Shown: positions 1 through 9,352, counted from the stretch's first letter. The stretch: DNA of 64,000 nucleotides from Ornithinibacillus xuwenensis (GCF_039614845.1 NZ_JBDIML010000002.1:558001-622000), one strand, 5' to 3'. Made by a program: numbers and translations. Notes: generated by a model from the sequence alone, not told the origin.

Positions 1-2
1 AT

Positions 3-89
3 ATGCCTGTTAATGACCTATCTCGAGGCTGTAGCGCGGAGGATGTCTATAATTTAGCGCTCATTACTGCTGCTCAAGCAGTTCAATAA
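3..89 (+). CDS. pta: Phosphate acetyltransferase, C-terminal end (partial)
   Basis: Only the last 28 codons lie in the window, ending in TAA. The peptide carries PVNDLSRGC followed by EDVYNLALITAAQA, the characteristic C-terminus of phosphotransacetylase, which interconverts acetyl-CoA plus phosphate with acetyl phosphate plus CoA in overflow metabolism. In B. subtilis pta lies next to lipL (ywfL), which is also close by here, so context agrees. The gene begins upstream of the window. Identification rests on this short but very conserved tail. Confidence 0.85.
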   Translation: MPVNDLSRGCSAEDVYNLALITAAQAVQ

Positions 90-131
90 TAAGTCGCTAA
101 TGAATCGTAACTTTATTTCCAGTTAAGAATA

Positions 132-178
132 AGCCAGCTAGTAACAATATTCAATCGTTGTTGCTAGGTGGCTTCGTT
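132..178 (+). terminator. Rho-independent terminator of pta
   Basis: A 16-nt arm at 132-147 (AGCCAGCTAGTAACAA) pairs with 158-173 (TTGTTGCTAGGTGGCT), allowing G-U pairs and one mismatch. A modest T-rich stretch follows. It lies 43 nt after the pta stop codon. Confidence 0.6.
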
Positions 179-363
179 GTTTATTCGTTTTATGTAACTA
201 CTGCACGATTCAATTCGAATACCTATTCATTTGACTAGATCTTCAATTCTATAAAAGAAAATTCCCTTCAAGTAGATTGTAGCCGTCTGTTGAAGAGGCT
301 ATTTTACATTTCTACGGAAGGGATTTTTACATGTAATGATTCGTATAAATAAATAATTAGTCC

Positions 364-831
364 TTATTCAGCTGCAGATTCTGTTGGAGATTCAATAACT
401 GGTCTTTTCTGTACAGCTTTTTGCATAAGTTGTACTGGTAATTGCCAAGCAGTCACAACTGCCAATAAAATAAAGACAAAATCCATACCACTAAATAGCA
501 CTGTGAATTCGTCGGCAAATACGGACATCGTATCACTTTGGAACATGCCAGAAACACTTTCATAATTATAGAAATACCCTAAAATGAAATACTTTCCTAA
601 TATTATTCCAAAGATACTACCAACTACTGCAATGATTTGGTGTAAAGCAGTAATAGAGCCCTTTGCAAATTGGTATACGAGATAGCCTGCTAGGCCACCA
701 ATTCCCCAAGCAACAATGCCTATTTCATAATCTGAAACAATAGCAATTATTGCCCAAATTGCTCCACCAACTACTGCTGCTAATAGAGCACCGAGAATAG
801 ACAAACCTAAATTATTTCCTTGTCTTTCCAT
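364..831 (-). CDS. Small multi-pass membrane protein, unknown function
   Basis: The product has 155 residues and about four hydrophobic segments (roughly residues 8-30, 37-56, 65-88 and 110-135), with a short polar tail containing ESPTESAAE. An AGGAGG-type ribosome binding site precedes the ATG at a normal distance. I recognise no family and no catalytic motif. It is a single gene convergent with pta, with its own start signals. Nothing nearby suggests a role. It is likely real because codon use and start signals look normal. Confidence 0.7.
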   Translation of the reverse strand: MERQGNNLGLSILGALLAAVVGGAIWAIIAIVSDYEIGIVAWGIGGLAGYLVYQFAKGSITALHQIIAVVGSIFGIILGKYFILGYFYNYESVSGMFQSDTMSVFADEFTVLFSGMDFVFILLAVVTAWQLPVQLMQKAVQKRPVIESPTESAAE

Positions 832-952
832 TTCTTAACTCCTCCTAGATTATAAGTTCTACAAGTTATTCTATAAATTGACAAAAAATCCCTTCTTTTT
901 TATAAAAAATGGAAAAAAATGAATCCATAGACCTACTGGAGGGTCAGAGCGT

Positions 953-993
953 AAAAAAAGTGGAAGCTTAATTCGAATTCATTAAGCTTCCAC
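953..993 (-). terminator. Terminator of lipL (minus strand)
   Basis: A perfect 13-bp inverted repeat (960-972 with 981-993, GTGGAAGCTTAAT) with an 8-nt loop lies just after the lipL stop. Read on the minus strand it is followed by CTTTTTTTAC, a good U-tract. Confidence 0.85.
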
Positions 994-997
994 ACTA

Positions 998-1849
998 TTA
1001 CTTCTGTAGATTGATAATTTTATCATTACGTTTCATCATTTGTTCATATCGTTTTTCAAACTCACGTATCTCCTCGTTCGAAAAATCCATCTCGACAACA
1101 TCACTTAATTCCCGCAATACAGTCAAGGCGCGTCGCTTCATGTCGTTTACGGTAATAGCATGTCCGGTAAGATTCGACAAAGAGTCCATTACCTCTGGAT
1201 TTACGTTCGGATAGGTAAATTTGGTTTCTGCACCCCGAAGACTAACCCTGTAAAATTCTCGAATAAGCGATGCACGATGATGGCTATCACCTTCTACATC
1301 CAAATAGATTTGAATAGCTGCACCATCTCGAACCCGCCTTTGAGAAATACCGGCAAATTTTTTTCCGTTAATACTTAAATCATAATCACCGGGGCAATAC
1401 GATTCGACAATTTCATATGCCTGAATTTCTTGTGTTATATCACGGAGCATATATTCAATAAATCGAACCATTGCCTCGTAGCATTCATGAATGGATATAT
1501 CTTTTACCCCGGGGAGAACCAGTGAAAGATTTAGAACACCCTCATCTAGTGCTACTGCTAAACCACCAGAATTCCTTACAATGGCCTGATAACCATGATC
1601 AGCTAATAGTCTAACGCCCTCATCTAAATAAGGTAAACGTGCATCTGGTATTCCCAAAACAATTGTCTTAGGATGAACCCAAAGGCGAATCGTAGGAGGG
1701 GATTGATGATTGCTAACAGAAGTCGCTAGTGCATCATCAATTGCAAATGAGGTTAGCGCAGTGTTTGGCACATTATGAAAATATTTTTCTTCCGTATGGT
1801 CGATGTAGCGGAATGTCGTATGGTGTATGATGTCTCTCCAATTTTTCAT
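998..1849 (-). CDS. lipL: Octanoyl-[GcvH]:protein N-octanoyltransferase
   Basis: LipL moves the octanoyl group from GcvH to E2 subunits of 2-oxoacid dehydrogenases in the Firmicute lipoate relay. The protein has 283 residues, matching the B. subtilis length. It has the biotin/lipoate-ligase fold signature RNSGGLAVALDEGVLNLS (92-109). The nucleophilic Cys is probably C152 in ESYCPGDYDLSINGKKFAG, which also holds the conserved Lys region. GGAGATTAAC before the ATG supports the start. It stands alone, divergent from the HD-hydrolase gene, with its own terminator. LipM and LplJ are related folds, but the Cys context and locus favour LipL. Confidence 0.9.
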   Translation of the reverse strand: MKNWRDIIHHTTFRYIDHTEEKYFHNVPNTALTSFAIDDALATSVSNHQSPPTIRLWVHPKTIVLGIPDARLPYLDEGVRLLADHGYQAIVRNSGGLAVALDEGVLNLSLVLPGVKDISIHECYEAMVRFIEYMLRDITQEIQAYEIVESYCPGDYDLSINGKKFAGISQRRVRDGAAIQIYLDVEGDSHHRASLIREFYRVSLRGAETKFTYPNVNPEVMDSLSNLTGHAITVNDMKRRALTVLRELSDVVEMDFSNEEIREFEKRYEQMMKRNDKIINLQK

Positions 1850-1948
1850 GTTAATCTCCTTCAGAACTTGTGAATTATGTCTTTTTTCACCTAGTTATCT
1901 ATTATATAATAATAACAAAATCGTCGAATAGAAACGAGTTGAAGTATT

Positions 1949-3250
1949 TTGTCATATAAAGATGAACAATTGCATGAGGAGAAGGTATTTAAAGATCCGG
2001 TGCACCGCTATGTACATGTTCGTGATCGTGTTATTTGGGATCTAATTGCAACCCCTGAATTTCAGCGTCTCCGCAGAATCAAACAGCTTGGAACGACAAA
2101 TATTACGTTTCATGGTGCTGAACATAGTCGGTTTAATCATTCCTTAGGTGTTTATGAAATTGTCCGTCGTATTATCTCTAATTTTCAGGATCGTCCACAC
2201 TGGAATAATGATCAACGCTTGCTATGTCTCTGTGCAGCGCTTTTGCATGATTTAGGGCATGGGCCATTCTCTCATTCCTTTGAAAAGGTATTTAAGCTAG
2301 ACCACGAGTACTTTACCCAGCAAATTATCTTGGGAGATACATACGTAAATAAAATTCTAGAGCGTGTGCATCCCGGCTTTGCGCAAGACGTTGCGGATGT
2401 TATTGCGAAAACATATTCGGACAAGCTTGTTGTTAGTTTAATATCTAGTCAAATAGATGCTGATAGAATGGATTATTTACAGCGTGATGCCTATTTTACT
2501 GGCGTTAGCTATGGGCATTTTGATATGGAGCGTATTTTGCGTGTCATGCGTCCGATAGAGGATCAAGTTGTTATTAAGTCTTCCGGAATGCATGCGGTTG
2601 AAGATTATATCATGAGTCGCTACCAAATGTACTGGCAAGTGTATTTTCACCCTGTGACAAGAAGTGCTGAAGTCATTTTAACGAAAATTCTGCATCGAGC
2701 GAAATACCTTTATGAATCCGAGTATGCGTTTAAACTTGAGCCACTACATTTTCTTTCCTTCTTTACAGGAGATGTATCACTTGAAGAATATTTGAAACTC
2801 GATGAGTCAATCGTACATTATTACTTCCAGCTCTGGCAGGAAGAAGAGGATGAGATTTTAAGGGATCTATGTGAGCGATTCATGAATCGTCGGCTATTTA
2901 AGTATGTCGAGTTTAATCCGAATAAACAAATGAATGATTGGATGAAGCTATACCAGTTATTTAAGGACGCTGGAATCGATCCAGATTATTACTTAGTGGT
3001 CGACTCTTCATCTGATTTACCATATGATTTTTACCGTCCTGGAGAGGAAGAAGAGCGACTTCCAATCCACTTATTAATGCCAAATGGCACTCTAAAAGAG
3101 CTTTCGAGACATTCTGATATTGTTGAGTCAATCTCGGGTAAAAAACGAACGGACCATAAGCTTTATTTCCCGAAAGATCTATTACAAGCAATTGAAGATA
3201 AAAAAATAGTCCAAGAAATCACAGATATTTTATATAGCAAGGAGTTGTAA
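1949..3250 (+). CDS. ywfO: HD-domain phosphohydrolase, YwfO family
   Basis: The product has 433 residues. It carries an HD metal-dependent phosphohydrolase domain: H64 in RFNHSLG, the HD pair at 100-101 in LLHDLGHGPFSHS, and D170 in SSQIDADRMDYL. This is the SAMHD1/dGTPase-like group, so a nucleotide triphosphohydrolase activity is plausible but the substrate is not known from sequence. The start is a TTG at 1949 with only a weak upstream purine stretch; the N-terminus MSYKDEQL fits the family. It lies 4 nt upstream of the ywgA-like gene and is surely co-transcribed with it. Confidence 0.85.
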   Translation: MSYKDEQLHEEKVFKDPVHRYVHVRDRVIWDLIATPEFQRLRRIKQLGTTNITFHGAEHSRFNHSLGVYEIVRRIISNFQDRPHWNNDQRLLCLCAALLHDLGHGPFSHSFEKVFKLDHEYFTQQIILGDTYVNKILERVHPGFAQDVADVIAKTYSDKLVVSLISSQIDADRMDYLQRDAYFTGVSYGHFDMERILRVMRPIEDQVVIKSSGMHAVEDYIMSRYQMYWQVYFHPVTRSAEVILTKILHRAKYLYESEYAFKLEPLHFLSFFTGDVSLEEYLKLDESIVHYYFQLWQEEEDEILRDLCERFMNRRLFKYVEFNPNKQMNDWMKLYQLFKDAGIDPDYYLVVDSSSDLPYDFYRPGEEEERLPIHLLMPNGTLKELSRHSDIVESISGKKRTDHKLYFPKDLLQAIEDKKIVQEITDILYSKEL

Positions 3251-3254
3251 GCAG

Positions 3255-3758
3255 ATGCTTGATAATCATACAAAATTAATCCAGTTTTTTTCGGAAGCAA
3301 AACAGGTTACCGGGAGAAAGAAACTACAAAAAATGATCTATATTTTGCAATCCTTCGGTGTACCATTTGAGGAAAAATTTCAATTTCACTTCTACGGGCC
3401 ATATTCTGAGGAGCTATCCTTACGCATTGAAGAATTATGTAATTTAGGGTTTATTCATGAAGAAAAAGAGGTAAAAAGCAATTATTTTCAATATCATTAT
3501 TCCTTAACAGAAGATGGGCAAGAATTTTTGAAGCAATTTTCAATTGATATTCCGAACTGCTCGGAGAGTATCTCACTATTACAAGGAAGAAGCTCTCGTT
3601 TCTTAGAACTAGTCTCTACGATGCTATATTTTAAAGACTTATCAAAGCAGGAAGTAGAAGAGAAAGTACATGCTGTAAAGCCAAAGCAAAATTACAGCGA
3701 TGAAGAAATGGCTGAAGCATGGAGCTTAATCAATGAATTACAAACAAAGCTGAACTAA
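3255..3758 (+). CDS. ywgA: YwgA family protein
   Basis: The product has 167 residues and matches the YwgA family seen next to ywfO in B. subtilis. The sequence contains KKLQKMIYILQSFG and FHFYGPYSEEL, as in the antitoxin SocA-like/Panacea-type fold (that resemblance is inference), followed by a winged-helix-like region ending LTEDGQEFL. Function is unknown. The 4-nt gap from ywfO implies translational coupling. No metal site or catalytic motif is evident. Confidence 0.75.
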   Translation: MLDNHTKLIQFFSEAKQVTGRKKLQKMIYILQSFGVPFEEKFQFHFYGPYSEELSLRIEELCNLGFIHEEKEVKSNYFQYHYSLTEDGQEFLKQFSIDIPNCSESISLLQGRSSRFLELVSTMLYFKDLSKQEVEEKVHAVKPKQNYSDEEMAEAWSLINELQTKLN

Positions 3759-3770
3759 GTGTTGGATACG

Positions 3771-3799
3771 TGAAATCAGTTCAACAGCTATGCTACAAT
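3771..3799 (+). promoter_or_regulatory. Likely SigA promoter of ywhD
   Basis: TGAAAT at 3771-3776 and TACAAT at 3794-3799 are 17 bp apart, with the extended -10 TGC directly before the hexamer. The -35 is weak. Confidence 0.5.
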
Positions 3800-3832
3800 A
3801 AAATACAGGATAGTTGAAAAGGAGGCTAGCTG

Positions 3833-4345
3833 ATGAGTGCTGATCAATCTTCAGATAAGAAAAATGCATTTACAATTATAAAGGACGATTCTAATGATGG
3901 ACATGGTGGCTATGGTGTAGGAGCAATAAGCCTTGAAAACATGTCTTCGGTTATAGTCGATCCAAATGAAAATAAAGCCTATGTAGATATGGGTGCCATG
4001 CATGCTAGAAGTGATGTAGAAAGACGTGTGAAATTTCAGCCAGACAAGTCATTAGTACCAAATGGAAAGCTATATTGGATTGTTTGGGTTAATGTGGCAC
4101 GAAATGAAAATGGCCCTTATTACGCAGGGGTTACAGGCTGTGAAATCCGCGTCGATCGTTCCATTAAATTGGCATATAAATCAATGCCAGAGCATGTCAA
4201 GCATATGGAAAAAGCTTTGAAGGGAAACATTATTGTGGACCATATGGATGACCAGTCGAAAAACCTTCTCCGAGATTACTTAAAAGAGTTTAATGCAGAT
4301 ATGTGGAAGAACTCTACGGAGGAAATAAAGCAAGCATTAGCCTAA
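3833..4345 (+). CDS. ywhD: YwhD family protein
   Basis: The product has 170 residues and resembles YwhD throughout, including GGYGVGAISLENMSSVIVD near residues 26-44 and GKLYWIVWVNVARNENGPYYAGVTGCE in the middle. It is a soluble protein of unknown function. A strong AGGAGG lies 9 nt before the ATG, and it has its own promoter and terminator. As in B. subtilis it sits next to pbpG, here convergent with it. Confidence 0.85.
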   Translation: MSADQSSDKKNAFTIIKDDSNDGHGGYGVGAISLENMSSVIVDPNENKAYVDMGAMHARSDVERRVKFQPDKSLVPNGKLYWIVWVNVARNENGPYYAGVTGCEIRVDRSIKLAYKSMPEHVKHMEKALKGNIIVDHMDDQSKNLLRDYLKEFNADMWKNSTEEIKQALA

Positions 4346-4367
4346 CAGGTGATAGGACTAACGATTT

Positions 4368-4438
4368 GGTGCTGAATCAACAAAAGCTTGAGCTGTAGCT
4401 TACTTTTGATGGTTAGCACCATTTTGTTGGTCATTTTT
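4368..4438 (+). terminator. Terminator of ywhD
   Basis: GGTGCT at 4368-4373 pairs with AGCACC at 4415-4420, and an inner imperfect stem pairs the ATCAACAAAAG region with CTTTTGAT. A T-rich stretch follows at 4421-4439. Confidence 0.6.
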
Positions 4439-4577
4439 TGACAGTATAACAATAATTTTTAAAAAGTGAACATTTTGTGACTGAATCATGAAAGTTGCGA
4501 GAAAATGTTGTACTTTGTTCAAGAAATTTGTAAACTAATTATTACATGGGCTTACTCATGTATTACTAGGACAAAAA

Positions 4578-4625
4578 AGAAGCCGACGTCACGCAAGGCA
4601 CAACCTTGCTGTACGTCGGCTTCTT
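4578..4625 (-). terminator. Strong terminator of pbpG
   Basis: An inverted repeat with arms AAGAAGCCGACGT and ACGTCGGCTTCTT encloses a second short stem. On the minus strand it is followed by TTTTTTGT, so it ends the pbpG transcript. On the plus strand it could also stop read-through from ywhD. Confidence 0.85.
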
Positions 4626-4655
4626 TTGTTGTAAGGGGAGAAAAGGGTTTCATGA

Positions 4656-6707
4656 TTAGTCGAAAAATACGTCAAACCAACGCTCGAACAATCCTTTTTT
4701 ATCATCCTTCGCATTGTGTTCTTTTTCACCATCACCAAAGTAATGCTCAGAACAGTGATATTCAGGTTCGGTTCCTTCTTCAAAGAACATCACGGTGCTT
4801 GTTGGACATTGAGGTGTTGCTCGGGCTCCTGTAGTAGGGTCAATTGGTATGGCGACAAGGCCATTTGGTGCGTCAAAATGCTCTTCTGGTTGGTCACTAT
4901 GAGCAGTCTCCATGAATGTAGCCCATATTTCTTTTGAGAAAGATCTTTCTGGACCAGATGATATGGTGCGGTTGTCGTCAAATCCAGTCCAAACTCCTGT
5001 TACAAGAGTCGGACTAAATCCTATCATCCAGCTATCTGAATCAGTGGATCCTGTCTTACCAGCATACGTACGAGATAATCTGTCCGCAATTGATATTCCT
5101 GTTACAGACATATAACCATTTAATGCTTCATCAAACATGCCTGTCATCAATTGCGTTAAGATAAATGTTTTTTGTGGATCAAGAACCATTGATTTAGAGT
5201 CATCATCCCGTTCATAAACCGTTTCTCCTTCACGGTCCACAATCTTTTCGATGGTATGGCCATCGATTTTATAGCCACCGTTAGCTAACATTCCATAAGC
5301 GGATACCATCTCCTCAACCGTAACTGTTGCGGTACCTAGGGCTAAAGATGGAACAGCAGGAAGATCACTGGCAATACCGAATTTTCTTGCTGTATCAACT
5401 AATGTCTCTGTTCCCAAAAACATATTCGTTTTTACTGCATAAATGTTATCGGATAAGGCTAAAGCTTGTGCTAATGTTATTGGCTCATTTGCATAATAGC
5501 CGTTAAAATTGCTTGGTTGATAGACCTTACCATCTTCAATCTCAAAGGCTGTTGGCTTGCTCATCAGTTTCGTACTTGCTGTATAGCCATTATTAAGTGC
5601 AGCATAATACAGAAACGGCTTAAATGATGAGCCTGGCATTCGTTTTGCTTGAATAGCACGATTGTAAGGACTTTCTCGATAATTACGTCCACCAACTAAA
5701 GCTCGTATTGCACCATTCTTTGGGTCAAGTGATACAGCACCAACCTCCATCTCACTTGATTCTGTAACCGTATTGGTAATGCTCTCTTCAAGCTCTTTTT
5801 GCATGGTGATGTCTAATGTTGTATAGATTTGATAGCCACCAGAACGAACAGATTCCTTATCCAAATCTAACCGATTAGCTGCTTCTGTTAAGACGGTGTC
5901 CTGAAAATAGGGACCAATACTTAGCTGTTTTCTTTCTTGTGGGTCTGCATAGGTAAGCTGCTCCTGGCTTGCAAGCTTATATTGCGCTTCCGATATTGCA
6001 TCTTTGTCATGCATGATCCTCAATATATGCTGTTGTCTATTGGTTGCTCTCTCTGAGTCATTAAATGGAGAGTAATAGGTGGGACCCTTTGGAATGCCAG
6101 CTAGCATCGCGGCCTCAGCAATCGTTAATTCACTTGCTGACTTATTGAAAAAGTGGTTACTTGCGGCTTCGATTCCGTATGCACCATGACCATAGTAGAC
6201 TGTGTTAAGATATCCTTCTAATATTTCTTCTTTTGAATAAAACATCTCAAGCCGAATCGTATAAAAGGCTTCTTTAATCTTTCTAGTCCATGTTTTTTCA
6301 TGGGAAAGAAATAAGTTTCGGGCATATTGCTGTGTTAATGTACTAGCACCCTCTTTTAAGGACATTGTTTTAATATCCTTTAATATCGCACCAGCTATTC
6401 TTTTTAAATCAAACCCATTATGTTGAAAGAAATGCTGATCTTCAATCATCAATGTGGCATCAATTATACTTGGTGTCATACTTTCTAAATCAACCCAATG
6501 GCGATTTTCATATCCATGCTCTTCGCCAATCACTTCATTATTTGCACTGTAATAAACGGTGTTTTGTTCATTTGCTAGGCTTGGTGGTCCAAGTAAGAAT
6601 GCAATAAGGTAAACAAGTAAGAAAGAGGATACAACAAATAAGGAAAAGCCAAAGAATACTTTAAGAAGAACACGCTTTGCTTTTTTTGTTCGAATAGTTT
6701 TCTCCAT
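4656..6707 (-). CDS. pbpG: Class A penicillin-binding protein (bifunctional transglycosylase/transpeptidase)
   Basis: The product polymerises and cross-links peptidoglycan outside the membrane. I place the start at the ATG at 6707 (683 residues) because GGAG lies 10 nt upstream and the protein then opens with a basic stretch and one membrane anchor (about 13-38). Glycosyltransferase motifs follow: EDQHFFQHNG (catalytic Glu about residue 89) and STLTQQYARNLFL. The transpeptidase domain has SSFK with nucleophile S360, an SDN motif and KTGST. Length and locus fit PbpG (YwhE), which in B. subtilis is made in the forespore and contributes to spore germ-cell-wall synthesis. A perfect TATAAT on the minus strand near 6754-6759 has a poor -35. 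The C-terminus is charged and contains two Cys. Confidence 0.88.
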   Translation of the reverse strand: MEKTIRTKKAKRVLLKVFFGFSLFVVSSFLLVYLIAFLLGPPSLANEQNTVYYSANNEVIGEEHGYENRHWVDLESMTPSIIDATLMIEDQHFFQHNGFDLKRIAGAILKDIKTMSLKEGASTLTQQYARNLFLSHEKTWTRKIKEAFYTIRLEMFYSKEEILEGYLNTVYYGHGAYGIEAASNHFFNKSASELTIAEAAMLAGIPKGPTYYSPFNDSERATNRQQHILRIMHDKDAISEAQYKLASQEQLTYADPQERKQLSIGPYFQDTVLTEAANRLDLDKESVRSGGYQIYTTLDITMQKELEESITNTVTESSEMEVGAVSLDPKNGAIRALVGGRNYRESPYNRAIQAKRMPGSSFKPFLYYAALNNGYTASTKLMSKPTAFEIEDGKVYQPSNFNGYYANEPITLAQALALSDNIYAVKTNMFLGTETLVDTARKFGIASDLPAVPSLALGTATVTVEEMVSAYGMLANGGYKIDGHTIEKIVDREGETVYERDDDSKSMVLDPQKTFILTQLMTGMFDEALNGYMSVTGISIADRLSRTYAGKTGSTDSDSWMIGFSPTLVTGVWTGFDDNRTISSGPERSFSKEIWATFMETAHSDQPEEHFDAPNGLVAIPIDPTTGARATPQCPTSTVMFFEEGTEPEYHCSEHYFGDGEKEHNAKDDKKGLFERWFDVFFD

Positions 6708-6843
6708 TGTTTTCAAGCTCCATCTGTTCTGTCGTATTTTGTCAGTTATTATCATTATAGGAAAACAATACGAGAAATAAACTTCTATCTTCATAATTCT
6801 AGTAGTGGTTATTTAGATGTGGATGAGAGAATAATGTTATCTA

Positions 6844-6873
6844 TTGAAAAACGACGTCACTTCTCGCTATAAT
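6844..6873 (+). promoter_or_regulatory. SigA promoter of ywiB-argS
   Basis: TTGAAA at 6844-6849 and TATAAT at 6868-6873 are separated by 18 bp. The gene starts 33 nt downstream. Confidence 0.8.
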
Positions 6874-6905
6874 AGTACAATATGAGCAAGTAGGAAGGCG
6901 ATTTT

Positions 6906-7331
6906 ATGGAGCAGCAAGTACGGGTTGAATTACATATGGTAATTGATGACAATGGACAAAAGGAATCGACCACTAGTAAACAATCTGGTAAGTATTTTAA
7001 AAAGCAAAACTTAGATGTCCTTACATTTGAAGAAAAAACAGAGGACAATTATGTTATAAAAAATTTAATTACGATACAGCCTGAAAAGGTCAGTATCAAA
7101 CGATCAGGACTTGTATCAATGAACCAACAGTTTCGAACTAATCACATTACAGAAAATGTCTATACACACCCACATGGACATATCCATATGGAGACATATA
7201 CGAAAAGCATAAGATATCAAGTAGGTGACCAATTTTCAGAAGGTCTGTTACATATTGATTATACCGTTAAGTTAAACGGTCAGGATGAACGTAACCATGC
7301 ATTAACGCTCACCTATAAAAAGGAGGACTAA
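6906..7331 (+). CDS. ywiB: DUF1934 family protein YwiB
   Basis: The product has 141 residues and matches the YwiB/DUF1934 family, a small beta-barrel, lipocalin-like fold of unknown function. A His-rich stretch, THPHGHIHMETYTKS, lies in the middle. It sits 2 nt before argS, as in B. subtilis, so the two form an operon driven by the promoter at 6844. A weak GGAAGG-type site precedes the ATG. Confidence 0.85.
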   Translation: MEQQVRVELHMVIDDNGQKESTTSKQSGKYFKKQNLDVLTFEEKTEDNYVIKNLITIQPEKVSIKRSGLVSMNQQFRTNHITENVYTHPHGHIHMETYTKSIRYQVGDQFSEGLLHIDYTVKLNGQDERNHALTLTYKKED

Positions 7332-7333
7332 CC

Positions 7334-9004
7334 ATGAACGTATTGGCTCAAACAGAGACGACTTTAAAAGAACAAATTGGTACCGCAGTATTAACAGCCG
7401 GATTAGCGACTGAAGCAGATTTACCCGATGTCATATTAGAGAAGCCAAAAGATAAGTCACATGGTGACTTTGCGACAAATATTGCGATGCAATTAACACG
7501 TATAGCGAAAAAGGCACCAAGACAAATTGCAGAGGATATTATAGCAAACTTGGATCAATCAAAAGCATCGATTGAAAAAGTAGAAATTGCTGGACCTGGA
7601 TTTATCAACTTTTTTATGAAGAATGATTTTCTAACTGATTTGATTCCTACCATTCTGGATGCAGAATCTGATTACGGAAAAACAGAATTCGGCAAAGGCA
7701 CAAAAATTCAAGTAGAGTTTGTTTCGGTTAACCCGACAGGGAATTTACATCTTGGACATGCCCGTGGTGCAGCGTTTGGAGATGTGCTTTGTAATGTGTT
7801 AGCAGCTGCAGGCTTCCAAGTGGAACGCGAATACTACATTAATGATGCTGGAAATCAAATTGATAATCTAGCTCGTTCAGTTAACGCAAGGTATTTACAA
7901 GCATTGGGACAAAATGCAGAAATGCCAGAGGATGGTTATCGTGGGCAAGATATTCTTCAAATAGGGAAAGACTTAGCGGAAGAGCACGGAGATACATGGG
8001 CAACCAAATCAGAGCAAGAACGTTTGGAATTCTTTAAGGAATACGGGCTTGAATATACATTAGGAAAAATCAAAACAGACTTGAACGATTTTGGGGTTCA
8101 GTTTGATAACTGGTTCTCCGAAAGAAGTCTTTATAAAAATGATGAAATAAATGATGTTTTAAACAAATTGAAAGCAGGGGACTATGTTTACGAGCAGGAT
8201 GGAGCAGTATGGTTCCGTTCAACGGATTTTGGTGATGATAAAGATCGCGTATTGGTGAAGAATGATGGGGCATATACGTATTTAACACCAGACATTGCCT
8301 ATCACCAAAACAAAATTAACCGTGGTTTCGATAAACTGATAAATGTTTGGGGTGCAGATCACCATGGCTATATTCCAAGAATGAAGGCTGCTATTCAAGC
8401 GCTTGGCTATGATGGTGATAAATTAGATGTGAAAATCATTCAGATGGTAAATCTGTTTGAAGAAGGTGAGAAGCTTCGTATGAGTAAGCGCACCGGTAAT
8501 GCAGTGTCACTTAGAGAACTAATGGATGAGGTTGGAATCGATGCGGTTCGCTATTTCTTTGTAGCAAGATCAAACGACTCACAGCTTGACTTCGATGTGG
8601 AGCTTGCTCGTTCACAATCAAACGATAATCCAGTCTTTTATGTTCAATATGCACATGCACGTATTTGTACGATGTTAAAGCAAGCAGAAAGCAAAGGTAT
8701 TGATATTAAACAAACGTTTGATTCATCTCTGCTTACTGCAGAAAAAGAAGTAGATTTGTTGAAAAAGATGGGTGAATTTCCACAAGTGATTGCAGATGCT
8801 GCAGAAAAGCATGCACCACACAAAATTACACAATATGTTTTTGACTTAGCATCATTATTACACAGCTTTTATAATGCAGAGAAAGTTCTCGATATGGAGA
8901 ATCTAGACCTCACGAATGCAAGAATTGCCTTAATGAAAGCAGTTCGAATAACTCTAGCAAACGGTTTAGCATTAATGGGTGTAAATGCACCAGAAAAGAT
9001 GTAA
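7334..9004 (+). CDS. argS: Arginyl-tRNA synthetase
   Basis: A class I aminoacyl-tRNA synthetase of 556 residues that charges tRNA-Arg. The order is the N-terminal Add-1 tRNA-binding domain (1-120), the catalytic Rossmann core with HLGH at 139-142 and RMSKRTGN with MSK at 383-385, then a C-terminal anticodon-binding helical domain. AAAAGGAGG precedes the ATG and overlaps the end of ywiB, giving translational coupling. No T-box leader is visible upstream of ywiB. Length is normal for the family. Confidence 0.97.
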   Translation: MNVLAQTETTLKEQIGTAVLTAGLATEADLPDVILEKPKDKSHGDFATNIAMQLTRIAKKAPRQIAEDIIANLDQSKASIEKVEIAGPGFINFFMKNDFLTDLIPTILDAESDYGKTEFGKGTKIQVEFVSVNPTGNLHLGHARGAAFGDVLCNVLAAAGFQVEREYYINDAGNQIDNLARSVNARYLQALGQNAEMPEDGYRGQDILQIGKDLAEEHGDTWATKSEQERLEFFKEYGLEYTLGKIKTDLNDFGVQFDNWFSERSLYKNDEINDVLNKLKAGDYVYEQDGAVWFRSTDFGDDKDRVLVKNDGAYTYLTPDIAYHQNKINRGFDKLINVWGADHHGYIPRMKAAIQALGYDGDKLDVKIIQMVNLFEEGEKLRMSKRTGNAVSLRELMDEVGIDAVRYFFVARSNDSQLDFDVELARSQSNDNPVFYVQYAHARICTMLKQAESKGIDIKQTFDSSLLTAEKEVDLLKKMGEFPQVIADAAEKHAPHKITQYVFDLASLLHSFYNAEKVLDMENLDLTNARIALMKAVRITLANGLALMGVNAPEKM

Positions 9005-9012
9005 TGAACCCT

Positions 9013-9052
9013 AACTTCCTTGTCTCAACAAAAAAGGCAGGGGAGTTTTTTT
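9013..9052 (+). terminator. Terminator of argS
   Basis: AACTTCCTTGTC (9013-9024) pairs over 12 positions, including G-U pairs, with GGCAGGGGAGTT (9036-9047). A run of T follows. Confidence 0.8.
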
Positions 9053-9189
9053 ATCCCAACATGAGTAAAACTCTCTCATCTATTCATGGGAGTAGCGAAA
9101 GGGTGCTAGGAAGATTCAGCATCCAGTGTTATGCCAACAGATTTTTCTAGTCATGATGCATTGGTGACTAATTACCATTAAAAAACAGG

Positions 9190-9219
9190 TTGACTGAATA
9201 GTCATTCATAATTTATAGT
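9190..9219 (+). promoter_or_regulatory. fadF promoter with overlapping FadR-type operator
   Basis: TTGACT (9190-9195) and TATAGT (9214-9219) are spaced 18 bp. The interval 9191-9208 reads TGACTGAATAGTCATTCA, one base from the palindromic TGAATGA/TCATTCA operator of the Bacillus fatty-acid-degradation repressor FadR. An operator lying between the -35 and -10 should block RNA polymerase, with acyl-CoA as inducer (family knowledge). The rest of 9053-9352 shows no gene. Confidence 0.75.
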
Positions 9220-9352
9220 AATAGATGAGGTAGTGTTTTATTATTCAGAAAAATGGAATCGCTATCATTTTAACTGTAAGATGTTTTTATGAGAGAAATA
9301 TAGTAAGTAGAGTAGCAGAGGAAGAACTTCAAGCAGACAGGAGGAACAGCCG

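Noticed and set aside
4505..4834. Plus-strand frame over the pbpG terminator and 3' end
   Set aside because: It reads through a perfect terminator hairpin and is antisense to a well-supported gene.
6844..7333. T-box leader for argS
   Set aside because: No specifier loop or T-box sequence; the leader before ywiB is only about 25 nt.
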